Assembly (NCBI GenBank): GCA_910577685.1
Contig: CAJTOH010000007.1
Location: 1-64,000 of the forward strand
Length of the DNA stretch: 64,000 nt
Direction of reading: 5' to 3'
DNA from: an uncultured Dorea sp.
GTDB lineage: Bacteria > Bacillota > Clostridia > Lachnospirales > Lachnospiraceae
Each line of letters opens with the position of its first letter. Position 1 is the stretch's first letter. A model generated the notes under the pieces. It made no database searches. It saw only the letters and a list, made by a program, of their open reading frames with translations, and was not told the origin of the DNA. The translations under genes were made by a program, and so were the position numbers. Shown here one piece after another: positions 44,992 through 54,228 of this stretch.

Positions 44992-46015
44992 TCATTTGAA
45001 TTTCAGCCTTACCTGATTATAGAGCGGCCGAACAACCATCATTAAACCGATTTGCATCACTAGAGACCCCAATACCCACATAATATCATTTTTAACATAT
45101 ATTATATTATTTCGGAACACATGTAATGCAATTTGCTGCGTCAGAATCATCTCCGCGCTCCTCTTCCCAATCCAGCTTAAAATTCCTCTGCTTTGGTACA
45201 TACGGAATATCCCGCATATTACAACGCAAAAAATCACAGAACTCAGACACAGAATTAATATTCTTGTTAATTTTAAAAGGATATGGTATCTCCAAATTTT
45301 TGCATAGTTTATACACAAAAATACTATCAAAAACAATATTCCAACTAAAAAAGTTCTTTTTTTACTACTTACGAGCTTTAATATTTTATCCCCTGTTACA
45401 CCAAAAAGAACCCCAAACGGGAACGCATATAAACTAATAAACCAATGCAGCCCAACGCCCCCAAATAAGTACATAATACACAAAATCCCCGCCATGCCCG
45501 TAGTTAAAATAAAATTATATATAGCCAGAACCTTATGCGAATCTCGTGCCGCCTTGATACTAACGGCAAATAAAATATAGAGGACGATTATTTCTGTAAA
45601 ATACCAATTTAACAATCTATTTCCTGCTAATATTTTTGCAAACTCAGACAGTAATACCCCCCCAAGAAATTAAAGTACATAGCAGAATAAACAATTGTAA
45701 TAAATGAAATCAGCAAAATTTCCGGTATTTTACGATAAATAATCTTATATACATAATCTTTTTGCGCATTATATGAACAAAACAAACCATATCCTGAGCA
45801 GAAAAGGAACCCGGATACGCCCAGATATCCCATATTCAAAAAAATACTGCCTCCTGTCACTTGTGTAATATGATGGAATAGAATCATAGTTGCAAAGATT
45901 CCCTTTAAATAATCTGTTGTCTCGACAGACAGAACATGCCATACAGAAGCTTTTTTGTATCTGCAGCAACAACCATAATAAATAGCATACATAAAACAAT
46001 ATCTGTTTCACTCAT
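44992..46015 (-). pseudogene. Membrane acyltransferase (Acyl_transf_3), two frame lesions
   Basis: The best start is the ATG at 46015 (MSETDIVLCMLFIMVVAADTKK) behind a GGAAAGAGTAGG-type ribosome site. The frame is lost at an A6 run (plus-strand T6 at 45951-45956); A7 would join it to ASVWHVLSVETTDYLKGIFA. The frame is lost again at a G7 run (45657-45663); G8 would join YFNFLGG to VLLSEFAKILAGNRLLNWYF. Restored, it is a multi-spanning protein of about 340 residues with the ILFHH motif of the acyltransferase-3 family, which O-acetylates exported polysaccharides. It is the last gene of locus 2. Either it is decaying, or the homopolymer lengths vary. Confidence 0.7.
45657..45663 (-). repeat. Poly-G tract (G7 on the coding strand) at a frame break
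   Basis: Seven C on the plus strand lie at the exact place where the acyltransferase-3 frame changes. Length 8 restores the frame at this site. Confidence 0.65.
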
Positions 46016-46075
46016 CTTCCTACTCTTTCCTTTACATAGCTCCATCCCCAAATATCTTGACGAAACACAGACGCT

Positions 46076-47866
46076 TTAATCCTGTTGTAATGTCTTTAAT
46101 AAAATGTTACATTCATAAACGTCGTCTACTTGAATTGTACGTACGCCCAATTCCGCAATATCCGCCTCAGCTCCAACGATAGTTTCATTGCCGACAAAAA
46201 TAACGTGATTAATATCAAGACCATTTTTCTCCATAATTTCTTTCAGCATAGTCTTTTTACCGTAATCCTTATGCATTACATCAATTGATGTATAGCCTGA
46301 AATACGCGCGACATAAACGCCGTCAAATTTCTCCAAACACTCCGCCGCTTTTCTCAGAAGCGCCTCGCGGTTTACCAGAGGTTTCATCGTAACTACGCAT
46401 CCCTGCCCTCTGATTTTTATTTTGTGATTGAATTCATTGATTTTTTCCAATTCCCTGACTACCTCCGAATCTACAATATAAGTTTCTAAAAGTAAGTCTG
46501 TCTTATCATCCTCCGATGTAAAATGTACATTTCCAAAATCAGAATATATCTGCACCAGCTCATCTCTATGGTAAAGATATTTGAACACATCCCTGACATG
46601 CTCATAATCATTTCCAGAATGTATCATTCCGGAAAAAAGATTCATATTTTCCGCGCCTACCGCTTTGCCAATGTTATTGACCCGTTCATCCCAAAGCGTA
46701 CCGTCAAGATCATAAACAAATGTCGCCCTTGTATCTTTCACATCAAAATAATCTTTCATTATCAGGCTTATTAGCCTAACAGGATTGTGTTTTGCTTTCT
46801 CACCCCCGATATGGCCTGAAATACATCTGATCCCGGAAACCTGATTTATCCCAGGCATCGCATCCTCATTAACAACAGCCGTTATATCTTCAACAGGAAT
46901 ATATCTCCCTAGAATTTCAATAATACCGTCGGCTGATATGCCTTTCATATCACGATCCTCTACATTGTTTATCACCACATACTTTTTTGCTCTGGACGCC
47001 GCAAGTAACCTGCGCAGTCCTGAATGCATATAAGAGGGAATAAGCGATGACCATTGTGTACCTGAACTGAAAATCATAATATCAGCCTTTTCAACAATAT
47101 CCTTAATACTCCGGACTTTAGTTAAATCGGTTTCTTCATCAACTGTCGGGACATACTCCTTTCCATCTTTAAGCAGCATGACCGATTCAATTTTATCGTC
47201 AGGATTGTCCCATTCGACAATCTCTCCCTCATCTGCAATGATATGCCCGGATTCCGTTTTAGCCTCAAGGTATAAGTTTACATCAGAAATAAGATGAACA
47301 TTATCCTTAATACCCAGTACCGCCGCCATATCCTTTCCAGCCAGCCTAAGCGAATTGCCGTTCATTGCCGCCGCCGAAGAATAAAATACGTTAGCTATAG
47401 AAAAGTCGTCAAACCGGACATTTCCTACCGTCTTCCTCCATACATTATTACGTATATTTTCAAAGAAAAAAAAGTCCAAAAGACTCTTAAGATAGTATGT
47501 ATCCTTGTCCCCAACCGCATCCCTGCTCTTTTCCAGCAATTCACACCCCTTGTTATAATAATCCTCTTTGGAGGCCGCATCCATCCTAAGATTAAACATC
47601 CTGTAAATCACCGACTCCCTGCTTGAAAAATCCTTTAACTCGGCGCTGTGCTGTATTTTAAACTGTGTCATATGATTTTTTCTTAAATCGCTAGGGCCAA
47701 GGATTTTAGAATCGAATACTTTTCGGCAAAAGCCTGTCGACTTTCCATTATCATAAGCATTAATAATAATATCAAGATTATAATTATCATTTCCGTAAAT
47801 GGCGGAAAAGCCTTCCTGAATAGCAATGCTGCCGGTTCCTCCGCTGAAAACCACAATATTATACAT
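46076..47866 (-). CDS. CofD/YvcK-like transferase fused to HAD phosphatase
   Basis: This 596-residue protein has two domains. Residues 1-375 resemble CofD/YvcK: VVFSGGTGSIAIQEGF at 5-20, NAYDNGKSTGFCRKVF near 36, LGPSDLRKNH near 56, IMIFSSGTQWSSLIP near 264 and KYVVINNVED near 295. Residues 380-596 are a HAD domain with catalytic FVYDLDGTLWDE (DLDGT at 386-390), a phosphomannomutase-like ISGYTSIDVMHKDYGKK, and FVGNETIVGAEADIAELGV. CofD moves a phospho-lactyl group from a nucleotide donor. In this setting the fusion may make or attach a phosphate-linked decoration. It is 9 bp after a nucleotidyltransferase gene, which may supply the activated donor. The reaction is not known. Confidence 0.72.
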   Translation of the reverse strand: MYNIVVFSGGTGSIAIQEGFSAIYGNDNYNLDIIINAYDNGKSTGFCRKVFDSKILGPSDLRKNHMTQFKIQHSAELKDFSSRESVIYRMFNLRMDAASKEDYYNKGCELLEKSRDAVGDKDTYYLKSLLDFFFFENIRNNVWRKTVGNVRFDDFSIANVFYSSAAAMNGNSLRLAGKDMAAVLGIKDNVHLISDVNLYLEAKTESGHIIADEGEIVEWDNPDDKIESVMLLKDGKEYVPTVDEETDLTKVRSIKDIVEKADIMIFSSGTQWSSLIPSYMHSGLRRLLAASRAKKYVVINNVEDRDMKGISADGIIEILGRYIPVEDITAVVNEDAMPGINQVSGIRCISGHIGGEKAKHNPVRLISLIMKDYFDVKDTRATFVYDLDGTLWDERVNNIGKAVGAENMNLFSGMIHSGNDYEHVRDVFKYLYHRDELVQIYSDFGNVHFTSEDDKTDLLLETYIVDSEVVRELEKINEFNHKIKIRGQGCVVTMKPLVNREALLRKAAECLEKFDGVYVARISGYTSIDVMHKDYGKKTMLKEIMEKNGLDINHVIFVGNETIVGAEADIAELGVRTIQVDDVYECNILLKTLQQD

Positions 47867-47875
47867 GTTTCCGGC

Positions 47876-48616
47876 TCACCTCCCTATCGATATTTTTATA
47901 TTTTCCAACTCTTCATGAGTATTAAACGACAAAACTTTACCCGCCGGAATCCGGACACATTTTGCACTTTCGTAACCCGCCTTTTTCAGATATTCAAATG
48001 AATAAAGAAGCCTCATCTCATTAATATCTGCAGTACTCTCATCATTATTGTATGGAATCTGCAAAGCCAAACGGTACTCGTCCAAATATTGCCGTGCAAA
48101 TTCAAAATCCAACAAAAACAGTGATTGGTCATGCAATCCGTATTCAATGTTCCCTTCTTCACGCGCAAAATGTGATTTAATAATCCTGTCATTCTCATCC
48201 GTTTCAAACCAGGCGTAAGGATGTGCATCCACTGCGCAAGCTACGGCCACCTGCGCAGTATCCGCATACTTTATAAGCCAAAGAAACGGGCTGGAATCAA
48301 CAAAAACCGCGTCCCCCCAGCATACCATAATTTTCTTCAATCCTGATTCCTTTGCCTTTATGATATCAAGGCACTTCAATAAAGAATGGGCGTCTCCCTG
48401 CCCGGTAGATATAGCAAAAATCTCGCATCCCGCTGTGGAATCATGGAACTTTTCATAGGTTTGGTTGTTTACGCCAACATATATCTTATCAAATATTTCG
48501 CCTGATTTTTCTATTGTATGGGCGAGACTGGTCTTGCCCCCCAAATCACAAAACGCCTTCGGGAATCCTCCAAACCTTGAAGATTTTCCTGATGCAACAA
48601 TTAATAAAACATTCAT
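47876..48616 (-). CDS. Sugar-nucleotidyltransferase-like protein (NTP_transferase)
   Basis: This 246-residue protein opens NVLLIVASGKSSRFGGFPKA, the glycine-rich nucleotide site of GlmU/IspD-type enzymes. It has MVCWGDAVFVDSSPF near 98, the metal-binding Asp region. It would activate a sugar phosphate or polyol phosphate with NTP. The start at 48616 is chosen because the fold begins there and a GGGGTGG site precedes it. The longer frame overlaps the flippase. Its coupling with the CofD-HAD gene suggests a shared pathway. Confidence 0.78.
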   Translation of the reverse strand: MNVLLIVASGKSSRFGGFPKAFCDLGGKTSLAHTIEKSGEIFDKIYVGVNNQTYEKFHDSTAGCEIFAISTGQGDAHSLLKCLDIIKAKESGLKKIMVCWGDAVFVDSSPFLWLIKYADTAQVAVACAVDAHPYAWFETDENDRIIKSHFAREEGNIEYGLHDQSLFLLDFEFARQYLDEYRLALQIPYNNDESTADINEMRLLYSFEYLKKAGYESAKCVRIPAGKVLSFNTHEELENIKISIGR

Positions 48617-48630
48617 ATTTCCACCCCTTA

Positions 48631-50082
48631 TCACCGCCTCATATTTTTTACGAGGGAGATTATTTTTCCTCTGGCGCAAACTATAGCCGCAAAAATAATT
48701 ACCATAGTCATGTAGCGAATCATAATATACCTATATAGAAACAGTGACAGCAGCATGACGCCAATTCCCGCTGCGCTTACCCAAAAGATTAGTCTAATGT
48801 TGTATATCCCTTTAATCTCCGGATGCTTTTTCACAATTCCGGCAAAAAATACATAATGTGCAGCCATCAACAATATATAACCCAATACAGTTGTGTAACC
48901 TGCGGCGTAGTATCCATAGCTCTTAATGAAAATATAGTTTAAAATGACATTTGTCACCGCCGCCATCCCTGATGCCGCCACGGCAAAGGATGTCTTCTCA
49001 TAATAAAATTCAACCGTACTGAATATGACATAACCAAACATAAAGAAGACTGACAGAGAAATCGGTGGAATAATCCATATTGCATCCAGATATTCTTTCG
49101 TGGCAAAAATCTTAATAAGTTCCGGGCCGGTCAGCATCATAAAAGAACAAACAACCAGAACCAATACAATCATCATATTGACAGTTTTTCTGACAGATTT
49201 ACAATCGCCGCTTTTTATACCTTTATAAGTAAAAGGAACTAAAGTATTATTTATGGCATTCGTGAGCATTGTCATTATCATGGAAAGCGTATACGCAAGG
49301 CTATATATCGCCGTTTCCGATTCCCCAACCATTCTGCTGATCATGACACGGTCCGCCTGATTTAATATCTTCATCGCTAGGTAATGCGGTATTAACGGTA
49401 CGCTTATTTTTAGAGCGAATTTCCAATATTTTGTAATATACTGTAATCCTGCTTCTTTTACGAGCTTTGCATATATTACAATACCAACAGCAACAGAAAT
49501 AAATACTCCTGAAGCTACTCTCGCTTCATATTTCTGCGGAAAAATCATTACTGAACAAACGCCAGCCGCAAGCGTAAGCGCCGACATAGAAAGTGTTACG
49601 GCAGTCAATTTCTTATATGAATAACTGTATCTTTCCCTTACGGCCCAAAACATGAATGCAGGTTCGAAAAAAAATTGGAGAAACATGACGCACATCATCG
49701 GTGTTGTAATCCGAAACGTCTGATTCCAAAACCCAAAGGAACAAATATATATCATGAACAAAAATATCGTTGTAAAACCGGAAAGAGACATTAATGAAAG
49801 TGTTGTTTTACTCTGGTCATCCGGATATTTTACCAAGATATTATTGTATGAAACGGAAGACATATTTAATGTTGCAAAAACATACAGTAATTCATACCAT
49901 GAATAATATGTCATACACTTACCATACTGAGCAGAAGACATTAACCTGACAAAAACCGGTGTGCTGATTAAAGAAAAACCTTTCTGTAAAATGTTACATA
50001 TAAAAAACCATAAAGATGCTTTGAAGGGCAGCGATAATTCTTTATAATACAGCTGTATCCCCGCCCATTTTTGTCTAATCAT
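48631..50082 (-). CDS. wzx: Wzx-type polysaccharide flippase of locus 2
   Basis: This 483-residue protein has about 14 transmembrane segments, opening SLPFKASLWFFICNILQKGFSL and including LMSSAQYGKCMTYYSWYELL. It is of the polysaccharide-biosynthesis MOP superfamily, and only distantly similar to the locus 1 flippase at 4332. It should export the lipid-linked repeat unit of locus 2. It lies 33 bp after the GT2 gene at 50116. Confidence 0.88.
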   Translation of the reverse strand: MIRQKWAGIQLYYKELSLPFKASLWFFICNILQKGFSLISTPVFVRLMSSAQYGKCMTYYSWYELLYVFATLNMSSVSYNNILVKYPDDQSKTTLSLMSLSGFTTIFLFMIYICSFGFWNQTFRITTPMMCVMFLQFFFEPAFMFWAVRERYSYSYKKLTAVTLSMSALTLAAGVCSVMIFPQKYEARVASGVFISVAVGIVIYAKLVKEAGLQYITKYWKFALKISVPLIPHYLAMKILNQADRVMISRMVGESETAIYSLAYTLSMIMTMLTNAINNTLVPFTYKGIKSGDCKSVRKTVNMMIVLVLVVCSFMMLTGPELIKIFATKEYLDAIWIIPPISLSVFFMFGYVIFSTVEFYYEKTSFAVAASGMAAVTNVILNYIFIKSYGYYAAGYTTVLGYILLMAAHYVFFAGIVKKHPEIKGIYNIRLIFWVSAAGIGVMLLSLFLYRYIMIRYMTMVIIFAAIVCARGKIISLVKNMRR

Positions 50083-50115
50083 CTATTTACTCCCGCCTTC
50101 TATGTATTAAGACAT

Positions 50116-51168
50116 CTACCATATCATTCGCCTTATGTATCTCTTATAATAAAGATAAAGGCTCGATTTTAAATTATTCAGATGAGCCGTTATTTCAGCT
50201 GCCTTCCATCTTTTTTTTGCGGCTTTATCAAACCCATATTCTTCTAACAAATTCTCTGTTAATCTGCAATATCGATTCATGATTGAACACATTTCCATAT
50301 AAGAAACAAACCGCATATCAATCTGATAGTGCGCCGTCTCGGTATCGCTCATCATATAATATTTATAGTCGAGAATTCTTTTTGCAAAATACTTTCCTAT
50401 ATAAATTGCCGTATCTATGCGCTGAGTTCTGCTTAACCCATAATCATTTTCTGCAAATACCTGATTAAAAACATCCTTGACGTTGACATAAGAAATTTCC
50501 GGATAAAAATACAAAGTCTTTGTAGTATTTGATCCGCTTCTTGTATTTTTAAGATATTCCGGAGGCCTTTGATTCCAACATCCATAATCATATATTGCAG
50601 AATCTCCATATTGCAGCATATCGCGCATCAGATATGAGTAAGTATACTGGTCCGCCAAGTAACTAAAATAATGTTCTTTTTTTAATTTTCCTCTCAATAG
50701 CTCTCCGTTAAAGACCATTCCCGACGGATGATGCGTACACTGTTGATGGAGGAGTGACTCGAATCCTTTTCGGTAAAAACTGCAAGTATTGCGCGTATCT
50801 TTTTTCTTTTGCGTTACATGAACAAACGCTAATTGCCTGTCCTCCAAAAAACTAATAAAGGCTCTTATTTTATCAGGATATGCAATTTCCCGGTCGTTAA
50901 AATAAAATATATACTTTCCGCTTCCATTAAAAATCGCTTGTATCATATTCTGCAGCGCAGGCAGCGGCGCCTCATTTGTATAAACTTTTAACCTCCTGTC
51001 ATTTACTTTACTTAATTCATATAAAGTCTCGTCAGTCGAACAGTTATCCGTGATAACAATCTCTATATTGTCTCTATCAATAGATAAAATTGAATCTACC
51101 AATTCAACTAACTGTGTTTTACGATTATATGTTGGTATACAAAACGATACCAATATATCATTCTTCAT
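50116..51168 (-). CDS. GT2 family glycosyltransferase
   Basis: This 350-residue GT-A protein has ILVSFCIPTYNRKTQLVELV at the N-terminus and EIVITDNCSTDETLYEL near 37. The FYFNDREIAYPDKI region near 88 replaces the usual DxD with ND-R, so metal binding may differ. CTHHPSGMVFNGELL lies near 150. The start overlaps the end of the ATP-grasp gene by 4 bp (ATGA). It is part of repeat-unit assembly in locus 2; the donor sugar is unknown. Confidence 0.82.
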   Translation of the reverse strand: MKNDILVSFCIPTYNRKTQLVELVDSILSIDRDNIEIVITDNCSTDETLYELSKVNDRRLKVYTNEAPLPALQNMIQAIFNGSGKYIFYFNDREIAYPDKIRAFISFLEDRQLAFVHVTQKKKDTRNTCSFYRKGFESLLHQQCTHHPSGMVFNGELLRGKLKKEHYFSYLADQYTYSYLMRDMLQYGDSAIYDYGCWNQRPPEYLKNTRSGSNTTKTLYFYPEISYVNVKDVFNQVFAENDYGLSRTQRIDTAIYIGKYFAKRILDYKYYMMSDTETAHYQIDMRFVSYMEMCSIMNRYCRLTENLLEEYGFDKAAKKRWKAAEITAHLNNLKSSLYLYYKRYIRRMIW

Positions 51169-51998
51169 TTTTTATCTCCGCATTTGAAATATTTATGGCT
51201 TCTTTTCGCAGGTAATTGTAAATATTCTCCAAGTTTTAAGTCCCATTCAGGTGGTATAAACGCCCCGAACCCACAAGCAGGATATAAAGTAAGTTCACCG
51301 AAATAGATCTGTCCTGCAATATCATACAAATCCACACGCATAAAAGGGTATCCTGCCGAAAGTTTTTCGGCTAACCGGATCATGTCGTTAATATTCGACG
51401 GAATCTCAAGATTCTTCGAAAAATCTGGCGGAAATTCCTTCTCTCCAAATTTCAGTAATTTTTTTTCCTTGCTATAATAATTTGCTCTATGATTTGTGAA
51501 CCGGTCAAAATCAATTTTGAAGCATCTTACTTTTCCATGAAAACAAAAAAATTTGTAATCCCGAAGCTCGCCCGCAATTTGATTATCCGCCGCATCTGCC
51601 AAATACTTTTCAGCAATAATTCTGGGCTTTATATTTTTGTACGGCCATTCCCTTCCCGCCCAGTAGTAATTACGCTTCAGACTTTTTTCTATTTTGGACT
51701 TTGCAGCCGATTTATCAAACTTATCTTTATCTTTACAGATCACGATTCCTCCGCTGTCATGCGTACACTTTAAAACAAATTTTTCGGGAAGTTTATCAAA
51801 ATTAATCTCATCAAAACGAGTCCATACGCCCAATGTCGGAATTATATGCTGTCTGCCGATTATATTTGCGACATATTCCTTTACGTCACACTTATCGACC
51901 ATTTGTGTATATTCCGGATTACGGTCATATAACTTTAACCACTGCAGCTTTTCATTAAAGGTTTTCGGATTTTTCAGATTTACCCCCCCCCCCCCCAA
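51165..51998 (-). CDS. TupA-like ATP-grasp protein with G14 tract at its start
   Basis: This 277-residue protein has NLKNPKTFNEKLQWLKLYDR at the N-terminus. It continues with VLKCTHDSGGIVICKDK near 75, PRIIAEKYLADAADNQI near 122, LRDYKFFCFHGKVRC, and FMRVDLYDIAGQIYFGELTL near 220, the TupA-like ATP-grasp family found in teichuronate and capsule loci. Family members usually carry 30-50 more residues before NLKNPKTFNEK. Here the frame opens at a TTG directly before fourteen Gs that encode Gly4. No ribosome site is visible; the previous gene stops 9 bp upstream, so re-initiation is possible. It is either 5'-truncated or regulated by tract length. Confidence 0.72.
   Translation of the reverse strand: MGGGGVNLKNPKTFNEKLQWLKLYDRNPEYTQMVDKCDVKEYVANIIGRQHIIPTLGVWTRFDEINFDKLPEKFVLKCTHDSGGIVICKDKDKFDKSAAKSKIEKSLKRNYYWAGREWPYKNIKPRIIAEKYLADAADNQIAGELRDYKFFCFHGKVRCFKIDFDRFTNHRANYYSKEKKLLKFGEKEFPPDFSKNLEIPSNINDMIRLAEKLSAGYPFMRVDLYDIAGQIYFGELTLYPACGFGAFIPPEWDLKLGEYLQLPAKRSHKYFKCGDKK
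51983..51996 (-). repeat. Poly-G tract (G14 on the coding strand)
   Basis: Fourteen C on the plus strand, the longest homopolymer noticed in the window. At length 14 the TTG before the tract is in frame with the ATP-grasp coding sequence. Changes not divisible by three would put the start out of frame. Confidence 0.85.
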
Positions 51999-52007
51999 AT
52001 TTCTATT

Positions 52008-52949
52008 TTAATATTCGTATTTATGCTTTAATTTCAAAATTTTATTATTCAAAACGCCGAAAACAACCAATCTTCCTTCTTTTGACAGCATAAATGTTAT
52101 GATACCCTCTACAAAAAAAGAAAAATATTTCTTTTCTGCCAAAAAAAATTTCAATTTAGCTGAACTCTGATAATATTTTTGTAATCCTGCTCTCTTTTTT
52201 TCTCCCTCTATGCTATTTAAGAATTCACCAAAGTCCTTCAGCGAACTCTTTTTCCCATTCCGATAGTTTTGTCTTACATAGTATTGTATAGTTTTCTGTA
52301 AGACTTTTTTCTTTGATGAAATCCCCGCTCCGTTTATCCGATATCTCAGTTTTGGCTCTTTTACATTTCCTAGCTTCTTATTCTCTAAAGCGATTCTGGT
52401 TAAAAATTCATAATCCTGCGCTGCCGGAAATTTCTGATACATGCCGGAATTAATATATACCTCTCTTCTCACCATCCAGGTCGGATGCGGGATTGCACTG
52501 TCGGTTTTTAAATATTTTTTTATGATATTGTCCGCTGTCGGATAATTTGTCCCTGTTCTATTTAAAAGCTTTCCCTGCTCATCAATATCACAAATATTAC
52601 ATCCTACTAAATCCAATTCCTTATCCAAAAGAAGATTAAGTTCACTCTCGAGGCGGTCCGGCTCCGAAATATCATCTGCATCCATTCTTGCTATATACTC
52701 TCCATGTGATAGCATAATTGCCTTATTGAGGCTTTCCGCCAACCCGCAGTTTTTTTCATTTACCGAAACGATTATGCGGTTATCCTTATTTTCCAAATCT
52801 CTCAGATATGAAATAATGCCTTTATTCTCCGGGTCATCTGCTATGATAATAAATTCAATATCCTGATATGTCTGATTCATAATAGAATCTACGGCGCATC
52901 TGATATATTCAATCGGCTCTCTAAACGTACTCATAATTACACTGATCAT
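52008..52949 (-). CDS. GT2 family glycosyltransferase
   Basis: This 313-residue protein opens ISVIMSTFREPIEYIRCAVD. It has FIIIADDPENKGIISYL near 33, KAIMLSHGEYIARMDADD near 74 with the DxD site, and a hydrophobic C-terminal region near 265-285. Family features are complete and length is normal. It stops 9 bp before the TTG of the ATP-grasp gene and 11 bp before the G14 run. It probably adds an inner sugar of the locus 2 repeat. Confidence 0.87.
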   Translation of the reverse strand: MISVIMSTFREPIEYIRCAVDSIMNQTYQDIEFIIIADDPENKGIISYLRDLENKDNRIIVSVNEKNCGLAESLNKAIMLSHGEYIARMDADDISEPDRLESELNLLLDKELDLVGCNICDIDEQGKLLNRTGTNYPTADNIIKKYLKTDSAIPHPTWMVRREVYINSGMYQKFPAAQDYEFLTRIALENKKLGNVKEPKLRYRINGAGISSKKKVLQKTIQYYVRQNYRNGKKSSLKDFGEFLNSIEGEKKRAGLQKYYQSSAKLKFFLAEKKYFSFFVEGIITFMLSKEGRLVVFGVLNNKILKLKHKYEY

Positions 52950-52980
52950 TACTATTTCATCCCTTTATCAAATTCTCTGC

Positions 52981-54228
52981 TCATTTTGGCGTTTCCATCA
53001 GACTTTTACCTGAATACCTGACCGGCAGGGCCGTATCAATAAAAGAAATTGAAAACGTCAATGCGATGTACTCATAATAGACGTCTCCTTTATATTCAAA
53101 CGCTAAAAACGATCCAAACATAAGAATCCACATAAGCATATTTTTCTTTTTCATATCTAATAGGGAATAAAATGTTACCCCATAAGAAATAACCGCCCCT
53201 ACAATCCCCCAGAATAAAATATTTCTCATAATTCCGGAATCCGTCATTGTATAGTAATGGTTGCCTTGCGTAAAATACCCGTCTCCATATAAAATAGTCT
53301 TCCATTCTGGCATAAAAACCATTTCAAGCGTCGTATTAAAGGAAGCGTTATTGAATTCTCCTTTGGTAATCAGATTAATAATCGGTGTCGCCATCCATGT
53401 ATACCACTCTGAAAAAAGCGGATGATTTCTTAAAAGATAGATGAAAAATACCAATACTACAGCAATAACTATGAATTGCAATATTCGGAAAAAATGTTTT
53501 CGATTCCACACCAAAACAGCAATCAGGCTTGTTATAATTGATATAACTAATCCTGACCGGCCGTAAAACATATTTCCTAAGAAACATAATACATATGATA
53601 TTAGAAAAATACTTCTCTTTAGCTGGAGTTCTTCTTTACATGCATAATACATATAAAGCAAAAAGATACAGCACCATGTACAATGCAGCGTCATTCTGTA
53701 TCCTGCAAACCCTTGCCAGCCGATTCGGAACGTATAGCCATAAGACTCAAGAAGTGTCTCAGATTCAATTGTTTCCGCAAATACCGAAAACCATATTGAC
53801 TTTAATCCGGGAGCAAAAACAATCAGTATTGTTCCAATAACAAAGACTACATGTGTTAATATGTAATAATACATAAAATGTTCTACACCTGTATGCTCCC
53901 TATACTTTTTCACCAACACCATAGCCAAAAATAAATAGACTGCCAGCTTTCGGAAAACGAATGTCGAAACCTTTACATAACTGTAGTCTCCCGTATTATG
54001 GAGCGTCGGGTATAAAACGCTTAAAAATAAAAGCAACACTAAACATCCGATAATAAATAACTGTTTTCCGGAAATTTTTCTCAAAAGTTTAAAGTTAAAA
54101 GCAACATATACAAATGGTATTCCATACTGATAAACATAAGATAAAATAACCCACTCTTTAAACATTACAGGATAAACAAATACGCAGAATAGAATCAATA
54201 TCGGTATAGAAGTTTTCTCATATTTCAT
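52981..54228 (-). CDS. wzy: Wzy-like polysaccharide polymerase of locus 2
   Basis: This 415-residue protein has about 11 transmembrane segments (IPILILFCVFVYPVMFKEWV, LFIIGCLVLLLFLSVLYPTL and so on). A larger loop near 265-325 carries EWKTILYGDGYFTQGNHYY, the usual position of a polymerase loop. The call rests on topology and locus context. The start is ATG 54228; a GTG at 54234 is also possible, since AAAGG lies closer to it. It overlaps the TagF-like gene by about 11 bp. Confidence 0.75.
   Translation of the reverse strand: MKYEKTSIPILILFCVFVYPVMFKEWVILSYVYQYGIPFVYVAFNFKLLRKISGKQLFIIGCLVLLLFLSVLYPTLHNTGDYSYVKVSTFVFRKLAVYLFLAMVLVKKYREHTGVEHFMYYYILTHVVFVIGTILIVFAPGLKSIWFSVFAETIESETLLESYGYTFRIGWQGFAGYRMTLHCTWCCIFLLYMYYACKEELQLKRSIFLISYVLCFLGNMFYGRSGLVISIITSLIAVLVWNRKHFFRILQFIVIAVVLVFFIYLLRNHPLFSEWYTWMATPIINLITKGEFNNASFNTTLEMVFMPEWKTILYGDGYFTQGNHYYTMTDSGIMRNILFWGIVGAVISYGVTFYSLLDMKKKNMLMWILMFGSFLAFEYKGDVYYEYIALTFSISFIDTALPVRYSGKSLMETPK

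Noticed and set aside
45107..45437. Independent small genes inside the broken acyltransferase
   Set aside because: No start signals. The membrane-protein frames across the region join when the two homopolymers are each lengthened by one base.
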